This document shows positions 9,468 to 17,313 of a stretch of 34,367 nucleotides of DNA, piece by piece. A program made the translations under genes and the position numbers. Each line of letters starts with the position of its first letter. The first letter of the stretch is position 1. The notes under the pieces are model-generated. The model did not search any database, was not told where the DNA came from, and was given only the letters and a program-made list of their open reading frames with translations. Origin of the DNA: Pseudopedobacter sp. (GTDB lineage Bacteria > Bacteroidota > Bacteroidia > Sphingobacteriales > Sphingobacteriaceae); NCBI GenBank assembly GCA_014378105.1, contig JACMOI010000116.1:1-34367 (forward strand), read 5' to 3'.

Positions 9468-10262
9468 TCAGTTTACCAAGATTTTTCTGATTGCTTTTTT
9501 ACCCCCACTAGTAATTTTCATTAAGTAAATACCTTTATTTAGTGCAGATAAATTAATCTCTTGTTCTCCATATAGATTTTGTTTATTGATTAATTTTCTA
9601 CCAGTTAAATCATAAAACTCTAAATCATAACTCTCTGTAAAATTAGTATGGATTGATTCAAACACTGGATTAGGATAAAAGCTAAAAGTCTTAAATTTTT
9701 TATCCTCGCCAATACCGGTTGTTAAAACGTTAAAAGGATCAGAAAATGTACTACACTGATTTGTATTTTTTGATTCTACAGAATATAAACCATTTTGAGT
9801 TGGCGTGTAAGTTTGACTGGTGGCACCAGATATTACATTACCATTAAAATACCATTGATAAGATAAAGCACTGGTAGATGATAAATTGTTTCCAGTTTGT
9901 GTAATTATTGGTTTGGTTGGTGCTGGTGAAACAGATACTGTTTTTGTCAAAGTAGCGCCGCTACAAGGACCATTTGTTTGGTTTATTGGTGTAACCTTAA
10001 TGATTATATCAACTGAACCGTAAACAACTGTAATTTCTGTTTCCGAAACTTTACTAAAATTAGCGGCACCGGCTGGTGTTATTTCCCAAGTATAATTTGT
10101 GGCATTGCTTACTCCAGAAATGGTGTAAGAACCAACCTTATCTGTACAGCCGGTTGTAGCTCCATTTATTGTACCACCTGTTGGTGTGATACAAGTTTGT
10201 GCAAAGGAAAAATTAATGGTAAAAAGTGTAAAAAAAGCAAGAAATGTCAGTAATTTCTTCAT
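9468..10262 (-). CDS. Secreted protein with T9SS type A sorting domain
   Basis: A 264-residue exported protein of unknown function. A signal peptide covers residues 1-21 (cleavage near SFA-Q). Two Ig/PKD-like beta modules follow, with Thr/Asn-rich sequence typical of Bacteroidota surface proteins; VSPAP and the SYQWYFNG-type Ig motif mark the second. From about residue 190 it carries a type IX secretion sorting domain: FSFYPNPV, then a YDLTGRKL strand, then NLSALNKGIYLMKI and the conserved KILVN end. It should be delivered to the cell surface or outside by the T9SS. It has no catalytic domain and its own promoter and terminator. Confidence 0.85.
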   Translation of the reverse strand: MKKLLTFLAFFTLFTINFSFAQTCITPTGGTINGATTGCTDKVGSYTISGVSNATNYTWEITPAGAANFSKVSETEITVVYGSVDIIIKVTPINQTNGPCSGATLTKTVSVSPAPTKPIITQTGNNLSSTSALSYQWYFNGNVISGATSQTYTPTQNGLYSVESKNTNQCSTFSDPFNVLTTGIGEDKKFKTFSFYPNPVFESIHTNFTESYDLEFYDLTGRKLINKQNLYGEQEINLSALNKGIYLMKITSGGKKAIRKILVN

Positions 10263-10277
10263 ATTATTAAATTTTCA

Positions 10278-10307
10278 TAAAGTTAACTAAAATAATTTTT
10301 GATACAA
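10278..10307 (-). promoter_or_regulatory. Candidate promoter for the T9SS cargo gene
   Basis: On the minus strand, TTG (10307-10305) is followed after exactly 19 bases by TAACTTTA (10285-10278). That spacing and the first seven positions match the Bacteroidota -33 TTG / -7 TAnnTTTG promoter. The final G is replaced by A. The start codon is 16 bases past the -7 box. Confidence 0.4.
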
Positions 10308-10362
10308 TATCAATTTTAAACCGAGTTATACCTCAATTATAGGAAATAGATACATAAATGTT

Positions 10363-10370
10363 TATTTTTG
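10363..10370 (+). promoter_or_regulatory. Candidate -7 box (TATTTTTG) for def
   Basis: TATTTTTG is an exact TAnnTTTG match and ends only four bases before the def ATG at 10375. Transcription would start at or next to the start codon, giving a leaderless or nearly leaderless mRNA. No TTG is found at the expected -33 distance. Confidence 0.4.
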
Positions 10371-10374
10371 TACG

Positions 10375-10944
10375 ATGAAATTACCAATTGTAGCTTACGG
10401 AGATCCGGTTTTAAAGAAAGTTGCTGAAGATATCAATGATGATTATCCTGAATTGAATCAATTAATAGACAACATGTTTGAAACCATGTATGCCGCAAAT
10501 GGTGTTGGACTTGCTGCTCCTCAAATTGGCTTACCTATACGCCTTTTCATAGTTGATGCTTCCCCGTTTTCTGAAGATGATGAAAATTTGAAAGACTTTA
10601 AAAAAGTTTTTATCAATGCGGATATCCAAAATGAAACAGGAGATAAATGGTCTTTTAATGAAGGTTGTCTAAGTATTCCAGACATAAGAGAGGATGTAAA
10701 TAGACACCATGATATATTGATTAGTTATTATGATGAAAATTGGGAACAGCATACCCAAAATTTCTCGGGTCTAGCCGCAAGAGTTATTCAGCATGAATAT
10801 GATCATATTAATGGAAAACTTTTTACCGACAGAATTAATCCTTTAAGAAAAACGATGTTAAAAAGTAGATTAGAGGCAATTTCTAAGGGAGCGGTAAAGG
10901 TTGATTACAAAATGAGATTCCCTTTGATGAAGAAAAAGAGATAA
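10375..10944 (+). CDS. def: Peptide deformylase
   Basis: Removes the formyl group from the initiator methionine of new proteins. All three family motifs are present in the 189 residues: GVGLAAPQIG at 43-52, EGCLS at 96-100 and QHEYDH at 139-144. The metal ligands are C98, H140 and H144, and the catalytic glutamate is E141. The insert between motifs 1 and 2 (about 62-90) is of a size common in Bacteroidota. The gene is single and converges with the next gene across only 3 bases. The usual partner fmt is not in the window. Confidence 0.97.
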   Translation: MKLPIVAYGDPVLKKVAEDINDDYPELNQLIDNMFETMYAANGVGLAAPQIGLPIRLFIVDASPFSEDDENLKDFKKVFINADIQNETGDKWSFNEGCLSIPDIREDVNRHHDILISYYDENWEQHTQNFSGLAARVIQHEYDHINGKLFTDRINPLRKTMLKSRLEAISKGAVKVDYKMRFPLMKKKR

Positions 10945-10947
10945 ATT

Positions 10948-11577
10948 TTATTGATCTTTCCTTCTTTTATCCCCATCCATAATTTGCTTAATTAAAGCAC
11001 CCCATGCAAATGGATTTAACAATGGGTTTGTTTGTACCATGTGAGAAGTAGATAAACTATTGTGCATATTTTGGAAGCTGTAAGCAGACATCTCTCCTCC
11101 GTCACGTGGTAAATTAGCAGATAATTCAGCCAAACTTTTCTTCGAAAGATTTTTCTTAGCAATTTCTAAATCGTCATCAGCAATTTTCATTGTTAAAAAC
11201 TCTCGCTTAAATTCATCGGTACTTGCCCAAGGAAATACCCTAACTGTTGGTAATTCGATATTATCTGATTTCATTTTGATAATAGCAGTGAATTTATGCT
11301 CCTTTAAATTTAAAGGAATTACTAGCGTCAGTTTTTTATATCCGATAGATGAAAAAACAATACTATCACCCTCCTGAGCAACAAAAGAAAAGTAACCTTT
11401 ATAATTTGCTGTGTAACTTCTAGTCTCAGAACCAATTTCTTTTATCGATACATAAGGAACAACTGTATTACTATCCAAATCATAAATCACCCCCGAAAAT
11501 TGCACTAAGGGTTTGCTTTGCTGGGCAAATGCCCCAAAGCTTATCAAAAGTAGTAATATGACGAATAGTTTTTTCAA
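10948..11577 (-). CDS. Secreted carboxypeptidase-regulatory-like domain protein
   Basis: A 209-residue exported protein. A signal peptide covers 1-18 (cleavage at AFA-Q). It is followed by a single beta-sandwich of the CarboxypepD_reg-like type (about 25-105), with the usual FSGVIYDLDSNTVVPYVSI opening and GYFSFVAQEGDSIVFSSIGY core. The rest (about 110-209) is helical and charged, with no known enzyme motif. This domain usually plugs TonB-dependent receptors, but no beta-barrel follows here. It is probably an envelope or periplasmic protein of unknown role. The terminator at 11640-11675 separates it from the upstream Fe-S genes. Confidence 0.75.
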   Translation of the reverse strand: MKKLFVILLLLISFGAFAQQSKPLVQFSGVIYDLDSNTVVPYVSIKEIGSETRSYTANYKGYFSFVAQEGDSIVFSSIGYKKLTLVIPLNLKEHKFTAIIKMKSDNIELPTVRVFPWASTDEFKREFLTMKIADDDLEIAKKNLSKKSLAELSANLPRDGGEMSAYSFQNMHNSLSTSHMVQTNPLLNPFAWGALIKQIMDGDKRRKDQ

Positions 11578-11639
11578 GTTGTTTTCAAAAATCTAAATTA
11601 TAAAAAGCTTTAGTTATTCGGTGTTAAATAATGTTAAAG

Positions 11640-11675
11640 AAAAAGCCTTTACCATTTAACGATAAGGGCTTTTTT
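11640..11675 (-). terminator. Rho-independent terminator after the nfuA-like gene
   Basis: A stem of AAAAAGCC against GGCTTTTT, extended by UAA/UUA pairs past one mismatch, closes a 10-12 base loop. In the minus direction it is followed by TTTTTCTTT. It ends the mrp/nfuA-like operon. Confidence 0.6.
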
Positions 11676-11696
11676 ATGTTTTAAATAAGCTAAATA

Positions 11697-11987
11697 TTAT
11701 TTAAGAACATCCGGTAAAACTGCATTGGGGTCATCAATTGCTGTTAAATTGATAGCCTCAACGGCTGTTATTTCCGGAACTGCTTTTTTTACTGCTTCCT
11801 CAATTCCCGCTTTTAAGGTCATGATACTCATTGGACATGATTCGCATGATCCCAAAAGTTTAATTTTTAAAACCTTGTCCTCTGTAATTTCCACTATAGA
11901 AACATTTCCAGCATCAGCTTGTAAATATGGTCTGATAGTGTCTAAGGCAGCTTCTACTTCTCCAATTAATCTCTCCTGATCGCTCAT
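11697..11987 (-). CDS. NifU-like C-terminal domain Fe-S protein
   Basis: A 96-residue protein consisting only of the Nfu domain that carries and delivers iron-sulfur clusters. The cluster-binding CxxC is C48-E-S-C51 in LLGSCESCPMSIMTL, followed by the GIEEAVKKAVPEI helix. The A-type scaffold domain present in E. coli NfuA is absent. It starts 41 bases after the Mrp ATPase gene and is cotranscribed with it, which fits a shared role in cluster assembly and transfer. Confidence 0.92.
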   Translation of the reverse strand: MSDQERLIGEVEAALDTIRPYLQADAGNVSIVEITEDKVLKIKLLGSCESCPMSIMTLKAGIEEAVKKAVPEITAVEAINLTAIDDPNAVLPDVLK

Positions 11988-12028
11988 TTAATTTATATTT
12001 ACTATAAAATTAACTCTTTTTTACTGAT

Positions 12029-13111
12029 TTATAACTTTTCCGAAGTTTTAGACATTTGATTTTGAATAGCTACTTGCTGCGCAACCTTTTGAGCTAACTC
12101 AGAAAAAGCTTTAGAAATCAATTCATTTTGATTTAAAATTATTGGTTTCCCATCATCACCAGCTTCGCTTATACTTTGTACCAAGGGTATTTCGCCTAAA
12201 AACGGAGCATTGTAAGCTTCGGCTAATGATTTCCCTCCGTTTTTGCCAAAAATATAATATTTATTTTCGGGTAACTCGAGAGGTGTGAAATACGACATAT
12301 TTTCAACTACGCCCAATAAAGGAACATTGATGGCTTCCATTCTAAACATTCCGATACCTTTTTTCGCGTCAGCAAGTGCAACTTGCTGGGGTGTGGTTAC
12401 AATAACTGCCCCAGCTATCGGAAAACTTTGCGTTACTGTAATATGTATATCACCAGTTCCAGGAGGTAAATCAACTACTAAATAATCTAATTCACCCCAT
12501 TCAGCATCGTTAAACAACTGTTTAACAGCTGTAGAAATCATTGGTCCACGCCATGGAACAGGTTGATTTGGGTCTGTAAAAAATCCTATAGACAAAAGTT
12601 TTATACCGTATTTCTCAATAGGCTCAATACTGGTTTTTCCATTTACTTCAGAAGCTTTTGGTCTGGCACCTTCCAATCCGAACATAATTGGAACTGATGG
12701 ACCGTAAATATCAGCATCAATTAAACCTACTTTAGCGCCATTTAAATTTAAACCCAATGCCAAGTTTGCGGCAACAGTTGATTTTCCGACTCCGCCCTTG
12801 CCTGAGGCAACAACTATAATATTTTTAATATTTGCCGAGAATTGTTTTTTTGGCGTTGTAACTCTGCTGGTCATGTTAATCTTGATCTCTGCATCTTTAC
12901 TAACAAAGTGTTTGATGGCGTTTCGGCAAGCGTTCTCCAGCATTTCCTTCATCGGGCAAGCTGGAGTTGTTAACACTACAGTGAAGCCCACTTTATTTCC
13001 ATCAATCACTAAATCCTCAATCATATTTAGCGTAACTAAATCCTTCTTAAGATCTGGATCTTCTACATTTTTTAATGCTTCAAGTATATTCTCTCTAGTA
13101 ATAGGCATCAT
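12029..13111 (-). CDS. Mrp/ApbC-family P-loop ATPase
   Basis: A cytosolic Fe-S carrier ATPase of the Mrp/NBP35 family, 360 residues. An N-terminal MIP18/DUF59 domain covers about 5-80, with CPMKEMLE near residue 52. The ATPase domain has the deviant Walker A GKGGVGKS at 104-111, then IDADIYGPS and VDLPPGTGD. The CxxC that binds the bridging cluster in E. coli Mrp, expected after ENMS, is replaced by YFTPLELPENKYYIFG, with no cysteine pair. Bacteroidota relatives often show this same form. The first two codons are both ATG (13111 and 13108). It is the first gene of a two-gene operon with the Nfu protein. Confidence 0.93.
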   Translation of the reverse strand: MMPITRENILEALKNVEDPDLKKDLVTLNMIEDLVIDGNKVGFTVVLTTPACPMKEMLENACRNAIKHFVSKDAEIKINMTSRVTTPKKQFSANIKNIIVVASGKGGVGKSTVAANLALGLNLNGAKVGLIDADIYGPSVPIMFGLEGARPKASEVNGKTSIEPIEKYGIKLLSIGFFTDPNQPVPWRGPMISTAVKQLFNDAEWGELDYLVVDLPPGTGDIHITVTQSFPIAGAVIVTTPQQVALADAKKGIGMFRMEAINVPLLGVVENMSYFTPLELPENKYYIFGKNGGKSLAEAYNAPFLGEIPLVQSISEAGDDGKPIILNQNELISKAFSELAQKVAQQVAIQNQMSKTSEKL

Positions 13112-13134
13112 ATTTGAATTATATTACGAAATTA

Positions 13135-13142
13135 CAAAACTA
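13135..13142 (-). promoter_or_regulatory. Candidate -7 box (TAGTTTTG) for mrp
   Basis: On the minus strand TAGTTTTG is an exact TAnnTTTG match, placed 23 bases before the mrp start codon. The leader would be about 15-20 bases. The -33 element is not recognisable. Confidence 0.4.
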
Positions 13143-13237
13143 GGCTGATTAATTTTGCTTAGCCTTGGTTTTTGACATAACTTTAAAGAATTATTTATGG
13201 TCTTTGATGAGTTTTAACTAATGAGCCAAAAAAATTT

Positions 13238-15388
13238 ATGATTAAATCCTTTCCTTCTTTTTCATTCAAAAAATACAGAAAACCCTTACTAATTATATCA
13301 GTTTGCATCATTAGCTTGTTTTTGATTGGAGGGACTATAGCCTATTTTAAGAGAGATGATTTGTTAAAAAAGGCTATTGCAAAGGCCATAATCTTAGCAA
13401 AAAGCAAGTATAATTTGAATGTAAAGATAGAAAGTTATGGTTTCTCGGGTTTGAGTACAGTTCATTTCCAAAACATAACCATCATACCCGATCAAAGAGA
13501 CAGTTTAGCAAAAATTAATGATTTAACTGTTGGTGTAAAATTATTTCCGTTGATTTTTGGTAAAGTTAAAATTTCAGAGCTTAGTGTGAATAAGGCTTTA
13601 ATATCTTTTGTTAAAAAAGATAGTTTAAGTAACTATGATTTTCTTTTTAAAAAGAATACTAAGGACACAGTTTCTATTAACCAAAAAACTGATCTCTCTG
13701 AACTTGCTAATAAGTTATTGAATCAGGCTTTGGATAAAATTCCTGATGATATGAAAGTGAGTAATTTCATGATCACTTTTGATGAAGATACTACTCATTT
13801 TAGTTTATTAACAGAAACCGCAACTATTGATCATGGGGAGGTAAAATCAACTATAAAATTAAATAAAAATCAGGCTGTTTGGCATATAAACGGAACTGCC
13901 TATCCGTCAAACCAACAATTAGATTTAAAGCTTTTTGCTGACAATCAAAAAGTAGAGTTTCCATATTTAGATAAGAAATATAGCTTAAAGCTAAGTTTTG
14001 ACACAGTAAGGAGTGTAATGACCAGAGCCGAAAAGCTGGGTGACAAGTTTGAAATAGAAGGAAGTTGGTCGGTTAAAAATCTACTGATTAATCAGCCCCG
14101 CATCGCAGCAAATGATATTATTGTTAAAGATGGTGCTATTGATGCAAAAATTTTAATCGGATCAAATTATGTTGCTTTGGACAGCTCTTCAGTTTTGTAT
14201 TTAGGGAAATCTGAAATGAGCCCGTTTTTAAAATATACAGTTTCTCCTAATAAAATTTATGAGCTGAAAATTAAGGCTTTTGAACAGAATGCCCAAGATA
14301 TTTTTGATGCATTTCCAACTGGATTGTTCGAATCTTTAGAAGGTATAAAAGTGAAGGGAAAGCTTAAATATGATTTGAATTTTTATTTAAATAGTAAAGA
14401 ACCGGATAAAGTTATTTTTAATTCCTCACTCTCAGGTAGCAATGATTTCAAAATTTTGAGATTTGGAAAAACTAATTTTCAAAAAATTAATGGCGTATTT
14501 ACTTATACACCTTACGAAAATGGTAAGCCTGTAAGAGATATTATTGTGGGACCATCAAATCCAAATTACACCCCACTAAATCAAATATCGCAAAACATCC
14601 AACATGCTTTACTAACTTCCGAGGATCCATCATTTTATTCACATCATGGATTTGTTGAAGAATCGCTAAGACAATCTATAGCTACTAATTTTAAGGCTAA
14701 ATCTTTTAAAAGAGGAGGAAGCACCATTTCTATGCAGTTGGTTAAAAATGTGTTTTTAAGTCGTCAAAAAAACTTGGCTAGAAAAATTGAAGAAATATTA
14801 ATTGTTTGGTTGGTTGAAAACGAGCATTTGAGTAACAAATCAAGAATGTATGAAGTTTATTTAAACATTATAGAATGGGGAAGAAATGTTTATGGAATTG
14901 GTGAGGCTTCTTACTATTACTTTGGGAAAAGACCTGCTGATTTATCTGTAGGAGAATCTATCTATTTAGCACATATTGTTCCCAAGCCGAAATCATCTCT
15001 ATATTCATGGCAGCCTGACGGCTCTCTTAAGCCTTATTTAACAGGGTACTATAATTTGATTGGGAGATTGATGGCTAGAAGAGGGTACATCAATAATGAT
15101 AGTACCAATTATGGTTTTTATGGAGTAAGACTAAAAGAAAGTTTAAGAGCTCAAATTGCACCGTCTGATTTTGTACCAGATAGTTTAGCAGATGATGATG
15201 AAAATGGATTTTTCAATCTCAATATATTCAATAAATCAAACAAAGCTGATTCTATTTCAAAAAAAGAGACACTTTTAAAGAAAATTTTTGGCCCATCCGA
15301 ATATTCAAAAAAAGATACAGTTACAGAAAGTAAAACACCAAAGCAATTAAGACAAGAAAGACGGGAGCAGCGAAAGAAAGGTAACTAA
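13238..15388 (+). CDS. AsmA-like / GT51 monofunctional peptidoglycan transglycosylase
   Basis: Polymerises lipid II into glycan strands on the periplasmic face. The 716-residue protein has a basic N-tail, one TM helix (about 17-38), and a region of about 400 residues rich in beta strands that resembles AsmA-like periplasmic domains. A GT51 domain covers about 435-600. The two catalytic glutamates are E462 in SEDPSFYSHHG and E539 in EVYLNIIEWG, with GGSTISMQLVKN between them. There is no transpeptidase domain. The C-tail is charged and rich in Lys/Arg. E. coli MtgA has only the GT51 part, so the long N-terminal domain is the notable feature. It is divergent from mrp. Confidence 0.88.
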   Translation: MIKSFPSFSFKKYRKPLLIISVCIISLFLIGGTIAYFKRDDLLKKAIAKAIILAKSKYNLNVKIESYGFSGLSTVHFQNITIIPDQRDSLAKINDLTVGVKLFPLIFGKVKISELSVNKALISFVKKDSLSNYDFLFKKNTKDTVSINQKTDLSELANKLLNQALDKIPDDMKVSNFMITFDEDTTHFSLLTETATIDHGEVKSTIKLNKNQAVWHINGTAYPSNQQLDLKLFADNQKVEFPYLDKKYSLKLSFDTVRSVMTRAEKLGDKFEIEGSWSVKNLLINQPRIAANDIIVKDGAIDAKILIGSNYVALDSSSVLYLGKSEMSPFLKYTVSPNKIYELKIKAFEQNAQDIFDAFPTGLFESLEGIKVKGKLKYDLNFYLNSKEPDKVIFNSSLSGSNDFKILRFGKTNFQKINGVFTYTPYENGKPVRDIIVGPSNPNYTPLNQISQNIQHALLTSEDPSFYSHHGFVEESLRQSIATNFKAKSFKRGGSTISMQLVKNVFLSRQKNLARKIEEILIVWLVENEHLSNKSRMYEVYLNIIEWGRNVYGIGEASYYYFGKRPADLSVGESIYLAHIVPKPKSSLYSWQPDGSLKPYLTGYYNLIGRLMARRGYINNDSTNYGFYGVRLKESLRAQIAPSDFVPDSLADDDENGFFNLNIFNKSNKADSISKKETLLKKIFGPSEYSKKDTVTESKTPKQLRQERREQRKKGN

Positions 15389-15510
15389 AGCCTGTAAATG
15401 TCAATTTTTCTGGTCGATTTTTAAAATTTTTACTATTTTAAAATTGTTTAGGGGTAAATCTCAATTTAAAAGAGTTCTCAAAGGTTTCTAATTTATTTTT
15501 TATAGTATTT

Positions 15511-17313
15511 ATGGAAGAAAGACACGTATATAAAACAGGATTAATAGGTAATTGTGCTTATTTAGCCCATGTTCATTTAAATACTAATATAAGCTGGTTA
15601 TGTTGGCCACGATTTGATAGCTCTTTTGTTTTTGGAGGAATGTTAGACGAAAACAAAGGAGGAGAATTCTCTATCAGACCCTCTGGAGCTTATACTTCTC
15701 GACAATATTATTTAGAAAACACTAATGTTTTGTGTACCGAGGTAACCTGCGAAAACGGAAAATACCGGATAACGGACTTCGCTCCTCGCTTTGAGCAATT
15801 TGATAGATACTACCGCCCTTTAATGTTAATCAGAAAAATTGAACCTTTAGAAGGAAATCCACACATAAAAATTAAATGCGAGCCGGTTTATAATTATGGT
15901 AAAGACAAACTTGATGCAATAAGAGGGAGTAACCACATAGAGTTTAATGGTTGTGGCGAGCGAATGAGGTTAACCACGAATGCTACCATCTCTTACATTG
16001 TTGAAGATCAATTTTTCATTCTAAAGGAGATTAAATACGCAGTTTTAACTTATGGAGAACCACTAGAGGCAGCTGCAGGAAGTACATCAGAAAGGTTTTT
16101 GAAAGAAACGATTGATTATTGGAGAACTTGGATTAAGCGATCCTCAATTGGTGATTTCTATCAAGAATATGTCATTCGATCTGCTTTAGCATTAAAAATC
16201 CATCAATATGAAGATACTGGAGCAATTATAGCCGCTAGTACAACCAGCTTGCCAGAATTTCCGGGTAGCGGAAGAAATTGGGATTACAGATATTGTTGGT
16301 TACGTGATACCTATTATGTAATCAATGCTTTACACCATATTGGCCATTTCGAGGAAACAGAAAAATATTTTGATTATATCACTGATATTTCATTCGAAGA
16401 AGGCTTAAGATATCAGCCATTATATAGTATTTCGAGACAGAAGAATTTAGTGGAGGAAATTGCAGATCATTTAGAAGGTTATTTAGGAAATGGCCCTGTT
16501 AGAATAGGCAACCAAGCTTATGAACATATCCAAAATGATATTTATGGTCAAGCACTGATTTCTTTATTACCTCTTTATACCGACCATCGCTTTGTTTTTA
16601 GCGAGAGAAAAGATTCTGCTCATTTGGTTGAAGTGGCTTTAAAAAAGATTGAGCATATCATAGCTGAAAAAGACGCTGGAATTTGGGAATTTCGAAATAG
16701 TGCTTTTATGCATTGTTATTCAAATCTATTTCAATGGGCGGGTTGTTGCGCTGCTTTAAGAATTGCAGAAAGCATTAAAAATAAGGAATTAGAAACCAAG
16801 GCAACAGATTTAATGAACAGGGCAGCAAAGCATATTGAAGACTGCTACGATCCTGAAAGAAAGGTTTATACTCATGCCGTTGGAAGTCCGTATTTGGATG
16901 CAAGTACTTTACAATTGATTATGATGAATTATTTGGATCCTAGTTCGCAAAGAGCAAAAGACCATTTAATAGCTTTAGAAAAGGAATTAAAAACGGAAAG
17001 CGGACTATTCTACAGATACCTACATGCTGATGATTTTGGTAAGCCAGAAACCACATTTTTGATTTGCGCATTTTGGTATGTAGAGGCTTTAGCTTGTGTT
17101 GGAAGAGTTGATGACGCAATAAGAGAGTTTGAAAAGTTAATGCCTTATGCAAATCATTTGATGTTATTTAGTGAAGATGTAGACGAAAAAACGGGTAGCA
17201 TGTGGGGTAATTTTCCACAAGCTTACAGCCATGTTGGGTTAATGAATGCGGCGTATCGAATTTCTAATAAATTGAATAAGCCTTTATATTTAACTAATGA
17301 TCTCGTGAAGTAA
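15511..17313 (+). CDS. Glycoside hydrolase family 15 protein (glucoamylase/trehalase type)
   Basis: A 600-residue cytosolic enzyme without signal peptide. The N-terminal beta-sandwich (about 1-200) opens with GLIGNCAYLAHV and SWLCWPRFDS. The catalytic (alpha/alpha)6 barrel carries NWDYRYCWLRD near 256-266. The general acid is E393 in GIWEFR, and the general base is E555 in SEDVDEKTGSMWGNFPQAYSH. GH15 includes glucoamylases, glucodextranases and bacterial or archaeal trehalases. The adjacent trehalose synthesis gene makes trehalose or an intracellular alpha-glucan a reasonable substrate, but this is inferred. Its 3' end overlaps that of the convergent otsAB gene by 24 bases. Confidence 0.9.
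   Translation: MEERHVYKTGLIGNCAYLAHVHLNTNISWLCWPRFDSSFVFGGMLDENKGGEFSIRPSGAYTSRQYYLENTNVLCTEVTCENGKYRITDFAPRFEQFDRYYRPLMLIRKIEPLEGNPHIKIKCEPVYNYGKDKLDAIRGSNHIEFNGCGERMRLTTNATISYIVEDQFFILKEIKYAVLTYGEPLEAAAGSTSERFLKETIDYWRTWIKRSSIGDFYQEYVIRSALALKIHQYEDTGAIIAASTTSLPEFPGSGRNWDYRYCWLRDTYYVINALHHIGHFEETEKYFDYITDISFEEGLRYQPLYSISRQKNLVEEIADHLEGYLGNGPVRIGNQAYEHIQNDIYGQALISLLPLYTDHRFVFSERKDSAHLVEVALKKIEHIIAEKDAGIWEFRNSAFMHCYSNLFQWAGCCAALRIAESIKNKELETKATDLMNRAAKHIEDCYDPERKVYTHAVGSPYLDASTLQLIMMNYLDPSSQRAKDHLIALEKELKTESGLFYRYLHADDFGKPETTFLICAFWYVEALACVGRVDDAIREFEKLMPYANHLMLFSEDVDEKTGSMWGNFPQAYSHVGLMNAAYRISNKLNKPLYLTNDLVK

Noticed and set aside
10948-11577. SusC-like TonB-dependent receptor fragment
   Set aside because: The regulatory-like domain is present, but the plug and barrel are absent and the gene has normal ends, so it is a complete small protein.
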